Shown here: one piece after another, positions 25,762 through 34,734 of the stretch
Position numbering within the stretch: the first letter of the stretch is position 1
How the letters are laid out: every line of letters starts with the position of its first letter
NCBI GenBank assembly: GCA_037071015.1
Contig: JBAMOY010000001.1
Coordinates: forward strand, 868,001 to 932,000
Direction: 5' to 3'
DNA from: JBAMOY01 sp037071015
GTDB taxonomy: Bacteria > Bacillota_I > Bacilli_A > RF39 > UBA660
Length of the DNA: 64,000 nt
Position numbers and translations under genes: made by a program
The notes under the pieces: model-generated
Database searches by the model: none
The model's input: only the letters and a program-made list of their open reading frames with translations
Told to the model about the DNA's origin: nothing

Positions 25762-27048
25762 TTATTTTAGGGGCTTAATTATCTCTTTACCACCCATATA
25801 TGGTTGTAAAGCTTTCGGGATATTGACACTGCCATCAGCATTTAAATTATTTTCTAATAAAGCAATTAAAGCTCGCGTAGAAGCTAAAACAGTATTATTA
25901 AGTGTATGAGGATAATAATTACCATTTTCACCCTTAGCTCTAATACCTAAACGACGAGATTGAGCATCGCCTAACGTTGAACAAGAACACACTTCAAAAT
26001 ATTTTTGTTGACGTGGGCTCCAAGCTTCGATATCGCATGATTTTACTTTTAAATCAGCTAAATCACCTGAACAGCATTCTAAAGTGCGAACAGGAATATC
26101 TAAGCTTCTAAATAATTCAACTGAATAGTTCCACATTTTATTGTACCAATCAAATGAGTCCTCTGGTTTACAAATGACAACCATCTCTTGTTTTTCAAAT
26201 TGGTGTACACGGTAAATACCTCTTTCTTCAATACCATGGGCACCAACTTCTTTTCTAAAACATGGAGAATAAGAAGTCAACGTTAAAGGTAGATTACTCT
26301 CTTTAATAATTTGGTCTTTAAATTTTCCAATCATTGAATGTTCACTAGTTCCGATCAAATATAAATCTTCACCTTCGATTTTATACATCATCGCATCCAT
26401 TTCTGCAAATGACATTACGCCAGTTACAACATCACTTCTAATCATAAATGGTGGAATACAATAAGTAAATCCTTTATTAATCATAAAATCACGTGCATAA
26501 CTAAGCATCGCAGAAGAAAGTCTAGCAGCATCTCCCATTAAATAATAAAAACCATTACCACTAGTTCGCCCAGAACTTTCTTTATCCAAACCATTAAAAC
26601 TCTCTAAAATATCAGCATGATAGGGTATTTCATATTCAGGAACTCTCGGTTCACCAAATCTTTGAATTTCGACATTTTCACTATCATCTTTTCCAATTGG
26701 CACACTGTCATCTATAATATTAGGAATCAACATCATTTTGTCTTTAATATCGCGAGCTAATTTTTCTTCCTCTTCACCTAATTCCTTAATTTTATCATTA
26801 TAAGAAGAAATTTCATCTTTTAAAGCATTGGCCTCATCAAATTTTTTATCACGCATAAGTGAACCGATTTCACTACTTTTACTATTTTTTAAATTTCTTA
26901 GATTATCTCCTTCTAATTTAATAGCTCGATACTTTTGATCTAAAGCCTCAATCTCATCCACTAATCCTATTTTTTCATCTTGAAATTTTTTTCGAATATT
27001 TTCTTTAACTGATTCTTTATTTTCTCTAATTAATCTTATATCAATCAT
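25762..27048 (-). CDS. serS: Seryl-tRNA synthetase
   Basis: Class II synthetase charging tRNA-Ser with serine. The N-terminal long coiled-coil arm (about residues 30-100, Lys/Glu-rich) binds the tRNA extra arm. The catalytic core has motif 2 (CFRKEVGAHGIEERGIYRVHQFEK) and motif 3 (TLNNTVLASTRALIALLE), plus GTSEHSMIGKF. Length 428 is normal. It overlaps murD by four bases (ATGA type) and is the last gene of the murL-murD-serS operon. Its expression is presumably controlled by the T-box upstream of murL, which has a serine (UCU) specifier. Confidence 0.95.
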   Translation of the reverse strand: MIDIRLIRENKESVKENIRKKFQDEKIGLVDEIEALDQKYRAIKLEGDNLRNLKNSKSSEIGSLMRDKKFDEANALKDEISSYNDKIKELGEEEEKLARDIKDKMMLIPNIIDDSVPIGKDDSENVEIQRFGEPRVPEYEIPYHADILESFNGLDKESSGRTSGNGFYYLMGDAARLSSAMLSYARDFMINKGFTYCIPPFMIRSDVVTGVMSFAEMDAMMYKIEGEDLYLIGTSEHSMIGKFKDQIIKESNLPLTLTSYSPCFRKEVGAHGIEERGIYRVHQFEKQEMVVICKPEDSFDWYNKMWNYSVELFRSLDIPVRTLECCSGDLADLKVKSCDIEAWSPRQQKYFEVCSCSTLGDAQSRRLGIRAKGENGNYYPHTLNNTVLASTRALIALLENNLNADGSVNIPKALQPYMGGKEIIKPLK

Positions 27049-28430
27049 AAGTCCTCCTCATTTTCTTTAACTAATTTTTTATATTGCTTACCTTTTTCTT
27101 CGAAGTTTTTAAAAGCATTGTAACTTGGCGCAGCCGGACTAAGTAAACAAATTTTACCTTTTTTAGTATATTTTTTAGCCAACAATACTGCTTCTTTTAA
27201 ATCATCAACATAATAAAGTTTATTATTTGTACCATAAGTTTCTATTTTATGACCTATCGAATAACCTGTATCTTTCATCGCAATTAAATTTTTTACATTA
27301 CTTTGGGCCAAAAAAGCAATTAAACTATCATAATTAATTCCCCTATCCATACCACCAAAAATCAATGTATCTACTTCTTTTAGCGTTTTAATTGCATTTA
27401 TAGTCGCTTCCGGAATCGTCGCAATCGCATCATTATAATAAATAACGCTATCATAAGTACCCACTAATTCTAAACGGTGTTCTAAGCCTTTAAAACCATT
27501 GATAGTTTGAATTGTTTTGTCATTGTCTAAATTAAAAAGATCACTAATTGTTAAAGCAAACATAATATCAATTAAATTATGATCACCAAGCAAATAACGT
27601 TCTTCATGCAAATCATATACCTTTTTACTTTTTGTACCTTGCTTAATATATACGTAATCGCTATCCCGGTATGTATTAACTTCCTCCTTAACCGATAAGG
27701 CTAATAATTCACTTAAATAACAATTATTTTCTATATAATTATTCAAAGTATCATTATCTTTTAAATATAGTGCATAATCGGAGGCTTGCTGATACTTGAA
27801 CATATTAAGTTTGGCTCCATAATATCTATTTAAAGAACCAAAATGATCTAGATGTTCTTCAAACAAATTTAAAATAATTCCGTATTTAGGAGATGTTTTA
27901 ATAAATTCTAATTGATGAGCAGACATTTCAATCACTAAAATACTATTTTCAGTAAACTTATGAGCATAGTCTAAAAGTGGAATACCAATGTTACCTAATA
28001 AATATGCATCATACCCTTGATCTTTAAAAATCCTATATATAAGCGAGGTAGTCGTACTTTTACCTTTAGTTCCCGTAATACCAATACATTTATCCCTAAA
28101 GATTTCTAAAATTAATTCCAATTGTGATGTTATTCGATCCTGAAATAATGTGATATCGCAATTTTTTAATGAAATCCCTGGTGTTTTGATAATTAAGTCA
28201 TAAATAGCTAAATTGTCGAGATAGTTTGAACCTAAAACTAGATTGACATTATTATCTTTAAGTAGATAATCATGATTATCTAATAATTTCTCATTACCAT
28301 CAATAATCGTTAAATCACATTCTATGTTATTCTTTTTTATAAAGTTATAAGTTGATACACCTTCTCTACCAAAACCTAAAATAGCAATCTTTTTATTTTT
28401 CAGCTTTTGAATAATCTTCTGATACATCAT
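27045..28430 (-). CDS. murD: UDP-N-acetylmuramoyl-L-alanine:glutamate ligase (MurD family)
   Basis: ATP-dependent Mur ligase adding glutamate to UDP-MurNAc-L-Ala in the cytoplasm. The N-terminus has GFGREGVSTYNFIKK (UDP-binding fold). The ATP loop is GTKGKSTTTSLIYRIF, followed by LFEEHLDHFGSLNRY, GLEHRLELVG, YNDAIATIPEATINAI and FGGMDRGINYDSL. Classical MurD uses D-Glu. MurD2 of Xanthomonas uses L-Glu and is paired with the epimerase MurL; the neighbouring murL suggests MurD2-like specificity here, which cannot be proved by reading. AAGGAGG precedes tandem ATG codons. The gene overlaps murL by 38 bases. Confidence 0.9.
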   Translation of the reverse strand: MMYQKIIQKLKNKKIAILGFGREGVSTYNFIKKNNIECDLTIIDGNEKLLDNHDYLLKDNNVNLVLGSNYLDNLAIYDLIIKTPGISLKNCDITLFQDRITSQLELILEIFRDKCIGITGTKGKSTTTSLIYRIFKDQGYDAYLLGNIGIPLLDYAHKFTENSILVIEMSAHQLEFIKTSPKYGIILNLFEEHLDHFGSLNRYYGAKLNMFKYQQASDYALYLKDNDTLNNYIENNCYLSELLALSVKEEVNTYRDSDYVYIKQGTKSKKVYDLHEERYLLGDHNLIDIMFALTISDLFNLDNDKTIQTINGFKGLEHRLELVGTYDSVIYYNDAIATIPEATINAIKTLKEVDTLIFGGMDRGINYDSLIAFLAQSNVKNLIAMKDTGYSIGHKIETYGTNNKLYYVDDLKEAVLLAKKYTKKGKICLLSPAAPSYNAFKNFEEKGKQYKKLVKENEEDL

Positions 28431-29787
28431 TCAACGACCTCCTTACAATTTTAGCAAACAAATCATCTAAATTGTTTTCTTCGTTATAATTTAATAAAAG
28501 ATTACTTTCTAGTTTTTCTGAATAATAATTATCATAATAATAATTTAACAGAAATGGTAATGAAGAACCCTGTTTCAAAATCTTTTTAATAGTCAAATTA
28601 ACGGCATATCTCACTTCTGAATAAGTACCTACACATTCAAACGGTTTCGTCTTGGCATAACCTAATAATTCTAAAAAAGTAGTTAATAAAGTATCTTTAG
28701 TAAATAAATCATCCTTAAAGATAGTCACTAACTTATCTCGATATAGAAATGGACTCAAAATGATATAAACAAATAAACATTTAGGGCAATTCCCACACCA
28801 ATTCCAAGGTTCCGTTTTACTACCGACATTGCAGCTTTTAAAAATTGCATGATATTTTTCATATTTAGAGAAGAACATCGCGATTTGTAACTCATTTAAA
28901 GGGCGAAGTAAACTAAAATACTTTATATCAATATTAAAATAAGTTTTTGTATAATTGTTAAAATCATTTTCAAATTCATAAGTCTTAGAATACTGATGAT
29001 TAACCTTCGTTCCTAAAACAGTCGGTTCATTGGCACTCGATTCATTAGATAGAACAATATATTTTTTATCTGTTAAATAAGCTACCAGATAAGATAGAAA
29101 AGCCACTAGTGACGAAAATGGTGTATGTCCATTTAAATAACCCTCTTGATTTAATCTTATTAATTTTTTATCTATCTGTCTAATAACACCCACTGTTTTA
29201 TCCTCATCATACCCAGCTGCTTGGGAACAAGCTAGAGTCACAGTCTTAGGATTAATAATAAACGTTGTATTATCATCATATAAATCTTTTAACAATTCCA
29301 AAGTTACAACGGAGTCCTTTCCCCCACCAATCGCAATCAAGTTTCCTTGACCCTGATAGTTTAAAATAAATTTTTCAGGTTTGCTACCAACCACTTTAAT
29401 ATGCATAAAATTATCTATATCAGTAGCAATATCATTAACATAGAAAAACTCACCTAAACCATAAAAATACAACTTTTTAAACCAATCTATTTGTGTTTTA
29501 TCTAAATAACCAGCTTCAATTATGACATTGGGACTACAAGTGCATTTCCAATAACTGATTAATTCAATTAAACCTATATGAAAAACTAAAAAGTCGATAA
29601 ACTTTTTGTTTTTATCTTGCAAATTAATGACCTTTAAAGGAATTTTCGTCACAGGATTAAAAGTTACTAATCCTGTAATTTCATAATGATATTCAATCAC
29701 CATATCTTCATTATCATAACTGACATCATAACCCCGGTAAATGAAATTTGGAAATTTCGATCTTAAATTTTCAAATTTATTATCCAT
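28393..29787 (-). CDS. murL: UDP-MurNAc-L-alanyl-L-glutamate epimerase
   Basis: MurL converts the terminal L-Glu of UDP-MurNAc-L-Ala-L-Glu to D-Glu, replacing glutamate racemase. The 464-residue protein has an N-terminal domain of about 150 residues, then the ATP-pyrophosphatase-like loop LIAIGGGKDSVVTLELL, the STNESSA-like LSNESSANEP, the GTKVNHQYSKTYEFE stretch and a Cys cluster WCGNCPKCLFVY. I recognise this as the MurL family from the motif order and from overlap with murD. The ATG at 29787 follows AAAGGGTGA. It is the first gene after the T-box leader. Confidence 0.8.
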   Translation of the reverse strand: MDNKFENLRSKFPNFIYRGYDVSYDNEDMVIEYHYEITGLVTFNPVTKIPLKVINLQDKNKKFIDFLVFHIGLIELISYWKCTCSPNVIIEAGYLDKTQIDWFKKLYFYGLGEFFYVNDIATDIDNFMHIKVVGSKPEKFILNYQGQGNLIAIGGGKDSVVTLELLKDLYDDNTTFIINPKTVTLACSQAAGYDEDKTVGVIRQIDKKLIRLNQEGYLNGHTPFSSLVAFLSYLVAYLTDKKYIVLSNESSANEPTVLGTKVNHQYSKTYEFENDFNNYTKTYFNIDIKYFSLLRPLNELQIAMFFSKYEKYHAIFKSCNVGSKTEPWNWCGNCPKCLFVYIILSPFLYRDKLVTIFKDDLFTKDTLLTTFLELLGYAKTKPFECVGTYSEVRYAVNLTIKKILKQGSSLPFLLNYYYDNYYSEKLESNLLLNYNEENNLDDLFAKIVRRSLNDVSEDYSKAEK

Positions 29788-29799
29788 AAATTCACCCTT

Positions 29800-29990
29800 T
29801 CTACAACAAAAGACTACCATTAGGAGCAAAAATTATCGCGGTACCATCCTAACAATAGTCTTAATTTACGATAACGGTTTTACAACCGGAAATGTTTACA
29901 TTTCACTCCAGAATAGATTCATAAATAATTAATGTTAATTTTCACCACCCATTAACTCTCTGCTAAATAATTATATTTACTACTTATTTC
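29800..29990 (-). promoter_or_regulatory. T-box riboswitch leader (serine specifier) of murL-murD-serS
   Basis: The T-box core AGGATGGTACCGCG is on the minus strand at 29837-29850. Stem I elements follow the canonical order: AGTA, AGAGAG, an apical loop with GGGTGGTGAAA, then GAA and the candidate specifier UCU (29915-29917), a serine codon, at the same offset as ACU in the thrS leader. The terminator stem pairs 29847-29860 with 29812-29825 and is followed by TTTTG. Uncharged tRNA-Ser should stabilise the antiterminator. No clear promoter was found just upstream; transcription could begin before 31051. Confidence 0.9.
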
Positions 29991-29995
29991 TTTCA

Positions 29996-31051
29996 TCATT
30001 TTATACTATTAATCTGTTCATTGTTTCGATAATCGCCAATTCGATCCAAATCGGCAATTAAAAAGGCCTTATCTATATGCTGCATCGTCGCCTGCAGTAA
30101 AGAGTTCCTAATTGTTTCATCCTTCTGACTTAAAATAAAAGAACGACATAGGAAAATTAAAACATCCTTATCTAAATCAGCAATTACTTGACGAACATTA
30201 TTATTGTCAACACCTTCTTTAATTAAATTCGTAAGAATTCTATTTAAAGCAGCAATGTCAACTGGTGTTAAACCATAAAAACTCATTTTCTTTAAATCAT
30301 TTTCGTTTTGACAAAAGCAATCTAAACGAATAGCATTTTTAAGTATCTCAGAGAAAATCTCTTCTGGACTAACCTTCGATATTTTATCACGCAAGGGATT
30401 TTCCTCGTTTAGTGGTGTATTCGTTATGTAACTATAATTACCATGAATTAATTCATTTAAAATTACTATCATCTGATTATCACTATATGGCTGATTATTA
30501 CCTTTAATCTGTGTTTTAAATAATGCTTCATTTAATAATAATAAATTATTGTGTGAACGATAACGATTAAGTCCACCATCGCTACTTTGCTGACTAGTTT
30601 CTTTCTCCTCTTGTTCATTAACTACAGTATGAGAAACTTCAGGTCCGCTAACCGCAAAATAGAAATTTGGATTTTTATAAACCTCAATCACATTTTCAAT
30701 TAATGCTTCAGCAAAAGATGGATTAACAGACATAAGTCGCTTAATTTCTGTATTATTTAAAATTTCACAAAAATAACGAACATCATCCAAACTCAAATTA
30801 TCATCATAAAAACCTTTATCAGAACCTAATTGACGAGCCCAACCATTAACCTGAGCAGTATCAACATAGACATTAATTGTCTCTAACAAAATTTTTACTA
30901 ATTCACGATTATCAAAGGAATATTGATCGGTAAAATAGTATTTCATTTCACCATTATAAATAGATATCAATTCATTTTTAATCGCAACGACATCAGGATC
31001 ATGACTAACAATAACTTCAAATACTTTTTGAAAAATAATATTAGGCTCCAT
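29996..31051 (-). CDS. Uncharacterised 351-residue helical protein
   Basis: A soluble, mostly helical protein that I do not recognise. It has an N-terminal helical domain (about 1-130), a Gln/Ser-rich linker near residues 150-165 (EEKETSQQSSDGG) and a second helical domain to the end. TTAGGTGATAACT precedes the ATG at 31051. The stop is TGA. It lies directly upstream of the T-box leader on the same strand, and no terminator is visible between them, so read-through into the T-box is possible. Confidence 0.7.
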   Translation of the reverse strand: MEPNIIFQKVFEVIVSHDPDVVAIKNELISIYNGEMKYYFTDQYSFDNRELVKILLETINVYVDTAQVNGWARQLGSDKGFYDDNLSLDDVRYFCEILNNTEIKRLMSVNPSFAEALIENVIEVYKNPNFYFAVSGPEVSHTVVNEQEEKETSQQSSDGGLNRYRSHNNLLLLNEALFKTQIKGNNQPYSDNQMIVILNELIHGNYSYITNTPLNEENPLRDKISKVSPEEIFSEILKNAIRLDCFCQNENDLKKMSFYGLTPVDIAALNRILTNLIKEGVDNNNVRQVIADLDKDVLIFLCRSFILSQKDETIRNSLLQATMQHIDKAFLIADLDRIGDYRNNEQINSIK

Positions 31052-31097
31052 AGTTATCACCTAATATTATTATACTTAAATTACCATGATTTAGCAA

Positions 31098-31955
31098 CTA
31101 ATTTGTATAAGGATTAATATGAATTGTCACATATCTAATACGCGGTTCTGCTAATTTAACCTGTTCTTCAATCATTTCTAAGAGTGAATGAGCATGTGCA
31201 AGAGTCAGCTCCCCATTCATCGCTACTTCTCCAATCAATTTATAATATGAACCAAATTTCAACAAAACTAGTGAATCAATACTTTTTACCTCATCTGTCT
31301 GTTTAATAATACTGTTGATTTTATCTAAATAATCTTTATTTGTTTCTTGTTCACCTAAAATATCACTTATATTTTCCGATAAAATATCAAACCCAACCTT
31401 AATGATAAAAAGGCCAACGATAACAGAAGCAATAAGGTCAGCATAGTTAAATACTTTCATATTTAGTTGCATCAAAATTACCGATACTAACACGATAACC
31501 GAACTAATAACATCAGCACGACTTTCCTTGCCACTAGCAATCAAAATATTATTATTTATTTTAAAACCTTCTCTTAAAATATAATTTGATAAAATTAATT
31601 TAGCTATAATAGTAAATAAGCTTACAAAAATAATTAAAACATTAGGGACAATTACACCACGATTTACTGACGACGAAATAATTCCTAGCCCTAAAACAAT
31701 AATAACAAAACCAATAAAAATACTCGTTAAATATTCTAATTTTCCATGACCATAAGGATGTTTACGGTCAGCTGGTTTACGGGCAAAAAAGTCACCTAAC
31801 ATTGCTACTATATCCGTCGATAAGTCACTAAAAGAGTGAATACCGTCAGCAATCAACGCACTAGAATGCCCAATACAACCAAAAATAATTTTTATTAAAG
31901 ATAAAAAGCTATTAGTTATAAAACTAATAACCATAACTGTCGTCACCTTAGACAT
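31098..31955 (-). CDS. Cation diffusion facilitator family transporter
   Basis: A 285-residue membrane transporter exporting divalent metal ions (Zn, Mn, Fe or Co) in exchange for protons. Six membrane segments are followed by a cytoplasmic C-terminal domain. TM2 carries ALIADGIHSFSDLSTD with the metal-site residues, TM3 is preceded by RKHPYGHGKLEYL, and TM5 by SRADVISSVIVL. The His/Ser pattern does not allow a firm metal call; manganese would fit the Mn-type SOD but that is speculation. AAAGGGG precedes the ATG at 31955. It follows polA by 11 bases. Confidence 0.9.
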   Translation of the reverse strand: MSKVTTVMVISFITNSFLSLIKIIFGCIGHSSALIADGIHSFSDLSTDIVAMLGDFFARKPADRKHPYGHGKLEYLTSIFIGFVIIVLGLGIISSSVNRGVIVPNVLIIFVSLFTIIAKLILSNYILREGFKINNNILIASGKESRADVISSVIVLVSVILMQLNMKVFNYADLIASVIVGLFIIKVGFDILSENISDILGEQETNKDYLDKINSIIKQTDEVKSIDSLVLLKFGSYYKLIGEVAMNGELTLAHAHSLLEMIEEQVKLAEPRIRYVTIHINPYTN

Positions 31956-31966
31956 AATATACCCCT

Positions 31967-34549
31967 TTACTTTACATCGTACCAATTAACACCATATTCG
32001 ATATCAATATCAAGTGGCACCTTAAGTTTATATGCACCAGTCATAACCTCTTGCATTGTAGCCATAACTTGCTCCTTTTCTTCAAGTAGCGCATCAACAA
32101 CTAATTCATCATGAACTTGTAAAATTAACTTACTTTTTAAATTCTTTTCCTTAAAAGCACGATCTAAATCAATCATCGCTTTTTTAATGATATCAGCACT
32201 CGTACCTTGAATTGGTGTATTTAAAGCCATACGCTCCCCTTGCTGACGAATCATATAATTTTTATTACTTAATTCTGGAATATTGCGCTTACGTTGCATC
32301 AAAGTTCTAACATAACCATCTTGATAAGCTTTAGCAATCGTTTCATCCATATAAGCTTTAATCCCCGGATATGTTTCTAAATAATGATCAATGAAACTTT
32401 TAGCCTCCTTAGGCGTTATATCCAAATTTTCTGATAAGCCAAAACTACTAATACCATAAATAATACCAAAATTAACAGCTTTAGCAATTCTTCTTTGTTC
32501 TTTACTAACTTCTGTAACAGGGCAATTAAAAATATCACTAGCAGTTTTAGCATGGATATCAATCCCATCCTTAAAAGCATTAATCAAAGATTCAATATTA
32601 GCCATTGAAGCTAAAATACGCAGTTCAATTTGAGAATAATCGCCACTAATTATAATAGAATCAGCACTAGGAATAAATGCTTTTCTAATTAACTTACCTT
32701 CTTCGTAACGCATCGGAATATTTTGTAAATTAGGTTCAATTGATGATAAACGACCAGTTCTCGTTAAAGTTTGCGTATATATTGTATGAATCTTACCATC
32801 ATCTAAAACGGCATTAAGTAATCCTTCAACATAAGTAGAATGTAACTTAGTAAGCATACGATATTCGATAATTTTATCAATTATCGGATGGACACCTTTT
32901 AGTTTGTTTAAAACATCAATAGCTGTTGAATATCCATTTTGTGATTTCTTACCATGAGGTAATCCCAATTTTTCAAACAAGATAACACCTAATTGCTTTG
33001 GTGAAGAAATGTTAAATTCTTCCCCAGCATCAGCATAAATATCAACTTTTAAGGTTGCAATTTTTCCGTCAATGTCACTCCCCATTTTTAATAACTCATC
33101 CTTGCTTAAACTGACACCATTATATTCCATATCACCTAAAACTCGACTCAGAGGTAACTCAATATTTTTAAATAAATTTAGCAAATCTTCATCAGCCAAC
33201 TTATTAAAAAAATCACTCTTCGTTTCATAGATAAATTTAGCCTTCATGATAGCACTTTCAGCAATAACATCAATACTAGGTTCACTTAATTTACTCTTTC
33301 CATAAACACTATCATAAAAAGGAATATCATAACCATAATTATTAGCTAAATAAGCGATATCATCTTTGACATTATAATCCAATAAATAAGCAGCAATTTC
33401 CGTATCAAAAGTAACATTTTCCAACATAATACCATGCCACTTCAAAACCACATATAATTTTTTTAAATCATAAGTATATTTAATATTCTTACCCAAATCA
33501 GGATTCTTCATAAAATTATCAAAAGTAATAAAAAAACTTACCTTATCGTTATAAAAAGATAAACCTAAGGGTTTAGCTGTATGATAATTATTACCCAATA
33601 TTTCTAAATAAACAGCATAATCACCATCTAATTTAATCTTATTCATATTATCAATAATATTGACTGTGATGACTTCCTTCTCCTTAGGAATATCATCTTT
33701 TTTCAAAAATGAATAAAATTCTAATTCCTCATATAGGGCATTTAACTTTTGATGGTCTTTAGCTTTATACTTAATGTCATCTAAAGTAATATCCATGGGT
33801 ACATCCCTAACAATCGTTGCTAAATCATAACTCTTATATGCATTATCTTTATCTAATAATAACTTTTCTTTTATTTTTCCTTTAATATCGTCAATATGCT
33901 GATAGATATTATCTAATGTTTTATACTCCTGTAATAATTTAAGTGCAGTTTTTTCACCAATACCTTTAACACCTGGTATATTATCAGAGGCATCTCCCAT
34001 TAAGGCTTTTAAATCTATAATATTAATCGGTTCAATTCCATAATTCTCTTTAAAACTTTCTACATTATATCGAATGTAATCTTTCTGTTTTAAAAGTTTA
34101 ATATCTACATCAGAAGAAATCAGTTGTAATAAATCTTTATCACTACTAATAATAGTTCCAATGAAATCCGGTTCATCATCACAATATTGAGCAAATGTTC
34201 CAATAATGTCATCAGCCTCATAATTATCTATCTCATAATATTTAATCCCCATATAGGTCAATAATTCTTTAGCAATTGGAAACTGCACCTTTAATTCATC
34301 AGGTGTTTCAATTCTTCCACCCTTATAATCTTCATATTTGTCATGGCGAAAAGTTTTTCCTTTATCAAAAGCGACAATAATATAATTAGGTTTTTCTTCT
34401 AAAATGATCTTATTCATCATATTAGTAAAACCAAATAAAGCATTCGTCGGAAAGTTCTTACTATTTTTCATGAAATTGCCATTATACGCAGTAGCATAAT
34501 AACTACGAAATAATAAATTATTACCATCAACTAAAACAATTTTATTCAT
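31967..34549 (-). CDS. polA: DNA polymerase I
   Basis: Repair and Okazaki-fragment polymerase of about 860 residues. Residues 1-290 form the 5'-3' exonuclease (LVDGNNLLFRSYYA, YEADDIIGTFA, DNIPGVKGIGEKTALKLL). Residues about 300-470 are a 3'-5' exonuclease domain that lacks the Asp-Glu pair (aligned segment VYLEILGN), so proofreading is probably lost, as in Bacillus. The polymerase domain has TGRLSSIEPNLQNIP, SGDYSQIELRILA, RRIAKAVNFGIIYG and LQVHDELV. The ATG at 34549 is favoured by spacing from AAGGA. An extended -10 (TGTTATAAT) lies at 34572-34580. Confidence 0.95.
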   Translation of the reverse strand: MNKIVLVDGNNLLFRSYYATAYNGNFMKNSKNFPTNALFGFTNMMNKIILEEKPNYIIVAFDKGKTFRHDKYEDYKGGRIETPDELKVQFPIAKELLTYMGIKYYEIDNYEADDIIGTFAQYCDDEPDFIGTIISSDKDLLQLISSDVDIKLLKQKDYIRYNVESFKENYGIEPINIIDLKALMGDASDNIPGVKGIGEKTALKLLQEYKTLDNIYQHIDDIKGKIKEKLLLDKDNAYKSYDLATIVRDVPMDITLDDIKYKAKDHQKLNALYEELEFYSFLKKDDIPKEKEVITVNIIDNMNKIKLDGDYAVYLEILGNNYHTAKPLGLSFYNDKVSFFITFDNFMKNPDLGKNIKYTYDLKKLYVVLKWHGIMLENVTFDTEIAAYLLDYNVKDDIAYLANNYGYDIPFYDSVYGKSKLSEPSIDVIAESAIMKAKFIYETKSDFFNKLADEDLLNLFKNIELPLSRVLGDMEYNGVSLSKDELLKMGSDIDGKIATLKVDIYADAGEEFNISSPKQLGVILFEKLGLPHGKKSQNGYSTAIDVLNKLKGVHPIIDKIIEYRMLTKLHSTYVEGLLNAVLDDGKIHTIYTQTLTRTGRLSSIEPNLQNIPMRYEEGKLIRKAFIPSADSIIISGDYSQIELRILASMANIESLINAFKDGIDIHAKTASDIFNCPVTEVSKEQRRIAKAVNFGIIYGISSFGLSENLDITPKEAKSFIDHYLETYPGIKAYMDETIAKAYQDGYVRTLMQRKRNIPELSNKNYMIRQQGERMALNTPIQGTSADIIKKAMIDLDRAFKEKNLKSKLILQVHDELVVDALLEEKEQVMATMQEVMTGAYKLKVPLDIDIEYGVNWYDVK

Positions 34550-34571
34550 ATCCATCATCCTTAATATAATT

Positions 34572-34580
34572 ATTATAACA
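34572..34580 (-). promoter_or_regulatory. Extended -10 promoter element of polA
   Basis: TGT-TATAAT on the minus strand, with no good -35. It lies after the orphan terminator at 34605-34636, so polA has its own start point. Confidence 0.5.
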
Positions 34581-34604
34581 CGATTTTATAAATTACTTAA
34601 TAAT

Positions 34605-34636
34605 AAAAAAAAGATAACTGCAAAACAGTTATCTTT
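34605..34636 (-). terminator. Orphan terminator upstream of polA
   Basis: An 11-bp perfect stem (34610-34620 with 34626-34636), loop of five bases, followed on the minus strand by TTTTTT. No minus-strand gene ends here; the only transcript that could end is a short leader or small RNA. Confidence 0.7.
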
Positions 34637-34642
34637 GAAACC

Positions 34643-34658
34643 GGTAACTAATGTTACC
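34643..34658. repeat. Inverted repeat GGTAAC-N4-GTTACC
   Basis: Perfect six-base arms with a TAAT spacer, next to a TATAAT (34662-34667, minus). Either an operator or the 5' hairpin of a short RNA ending at the terminator 34605-34636. Confidence 0.5.
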
Positions 34659-34734
34659 ATTATTATATTGTCCCTTTTATATCTTTATATACATTAATTT
34701 TTAAAATATTTACATATTATAAATGGTGATATAT

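Noticed and set aside
29960..30010. Promoter for the murL T-box (TATAAT at about 29970 or TATAAA at about 30002)
   Set aside because: The first would start transcription inside stem I and remove its 5' arm; neither has a fitting -35, so no promoter was called.
34690..34722. Sigma-G-like CATATTA upstream of uvsE
   Set aside because: A start point derived from it would fall inside the ribosome site of uvsE, so it does not fit.
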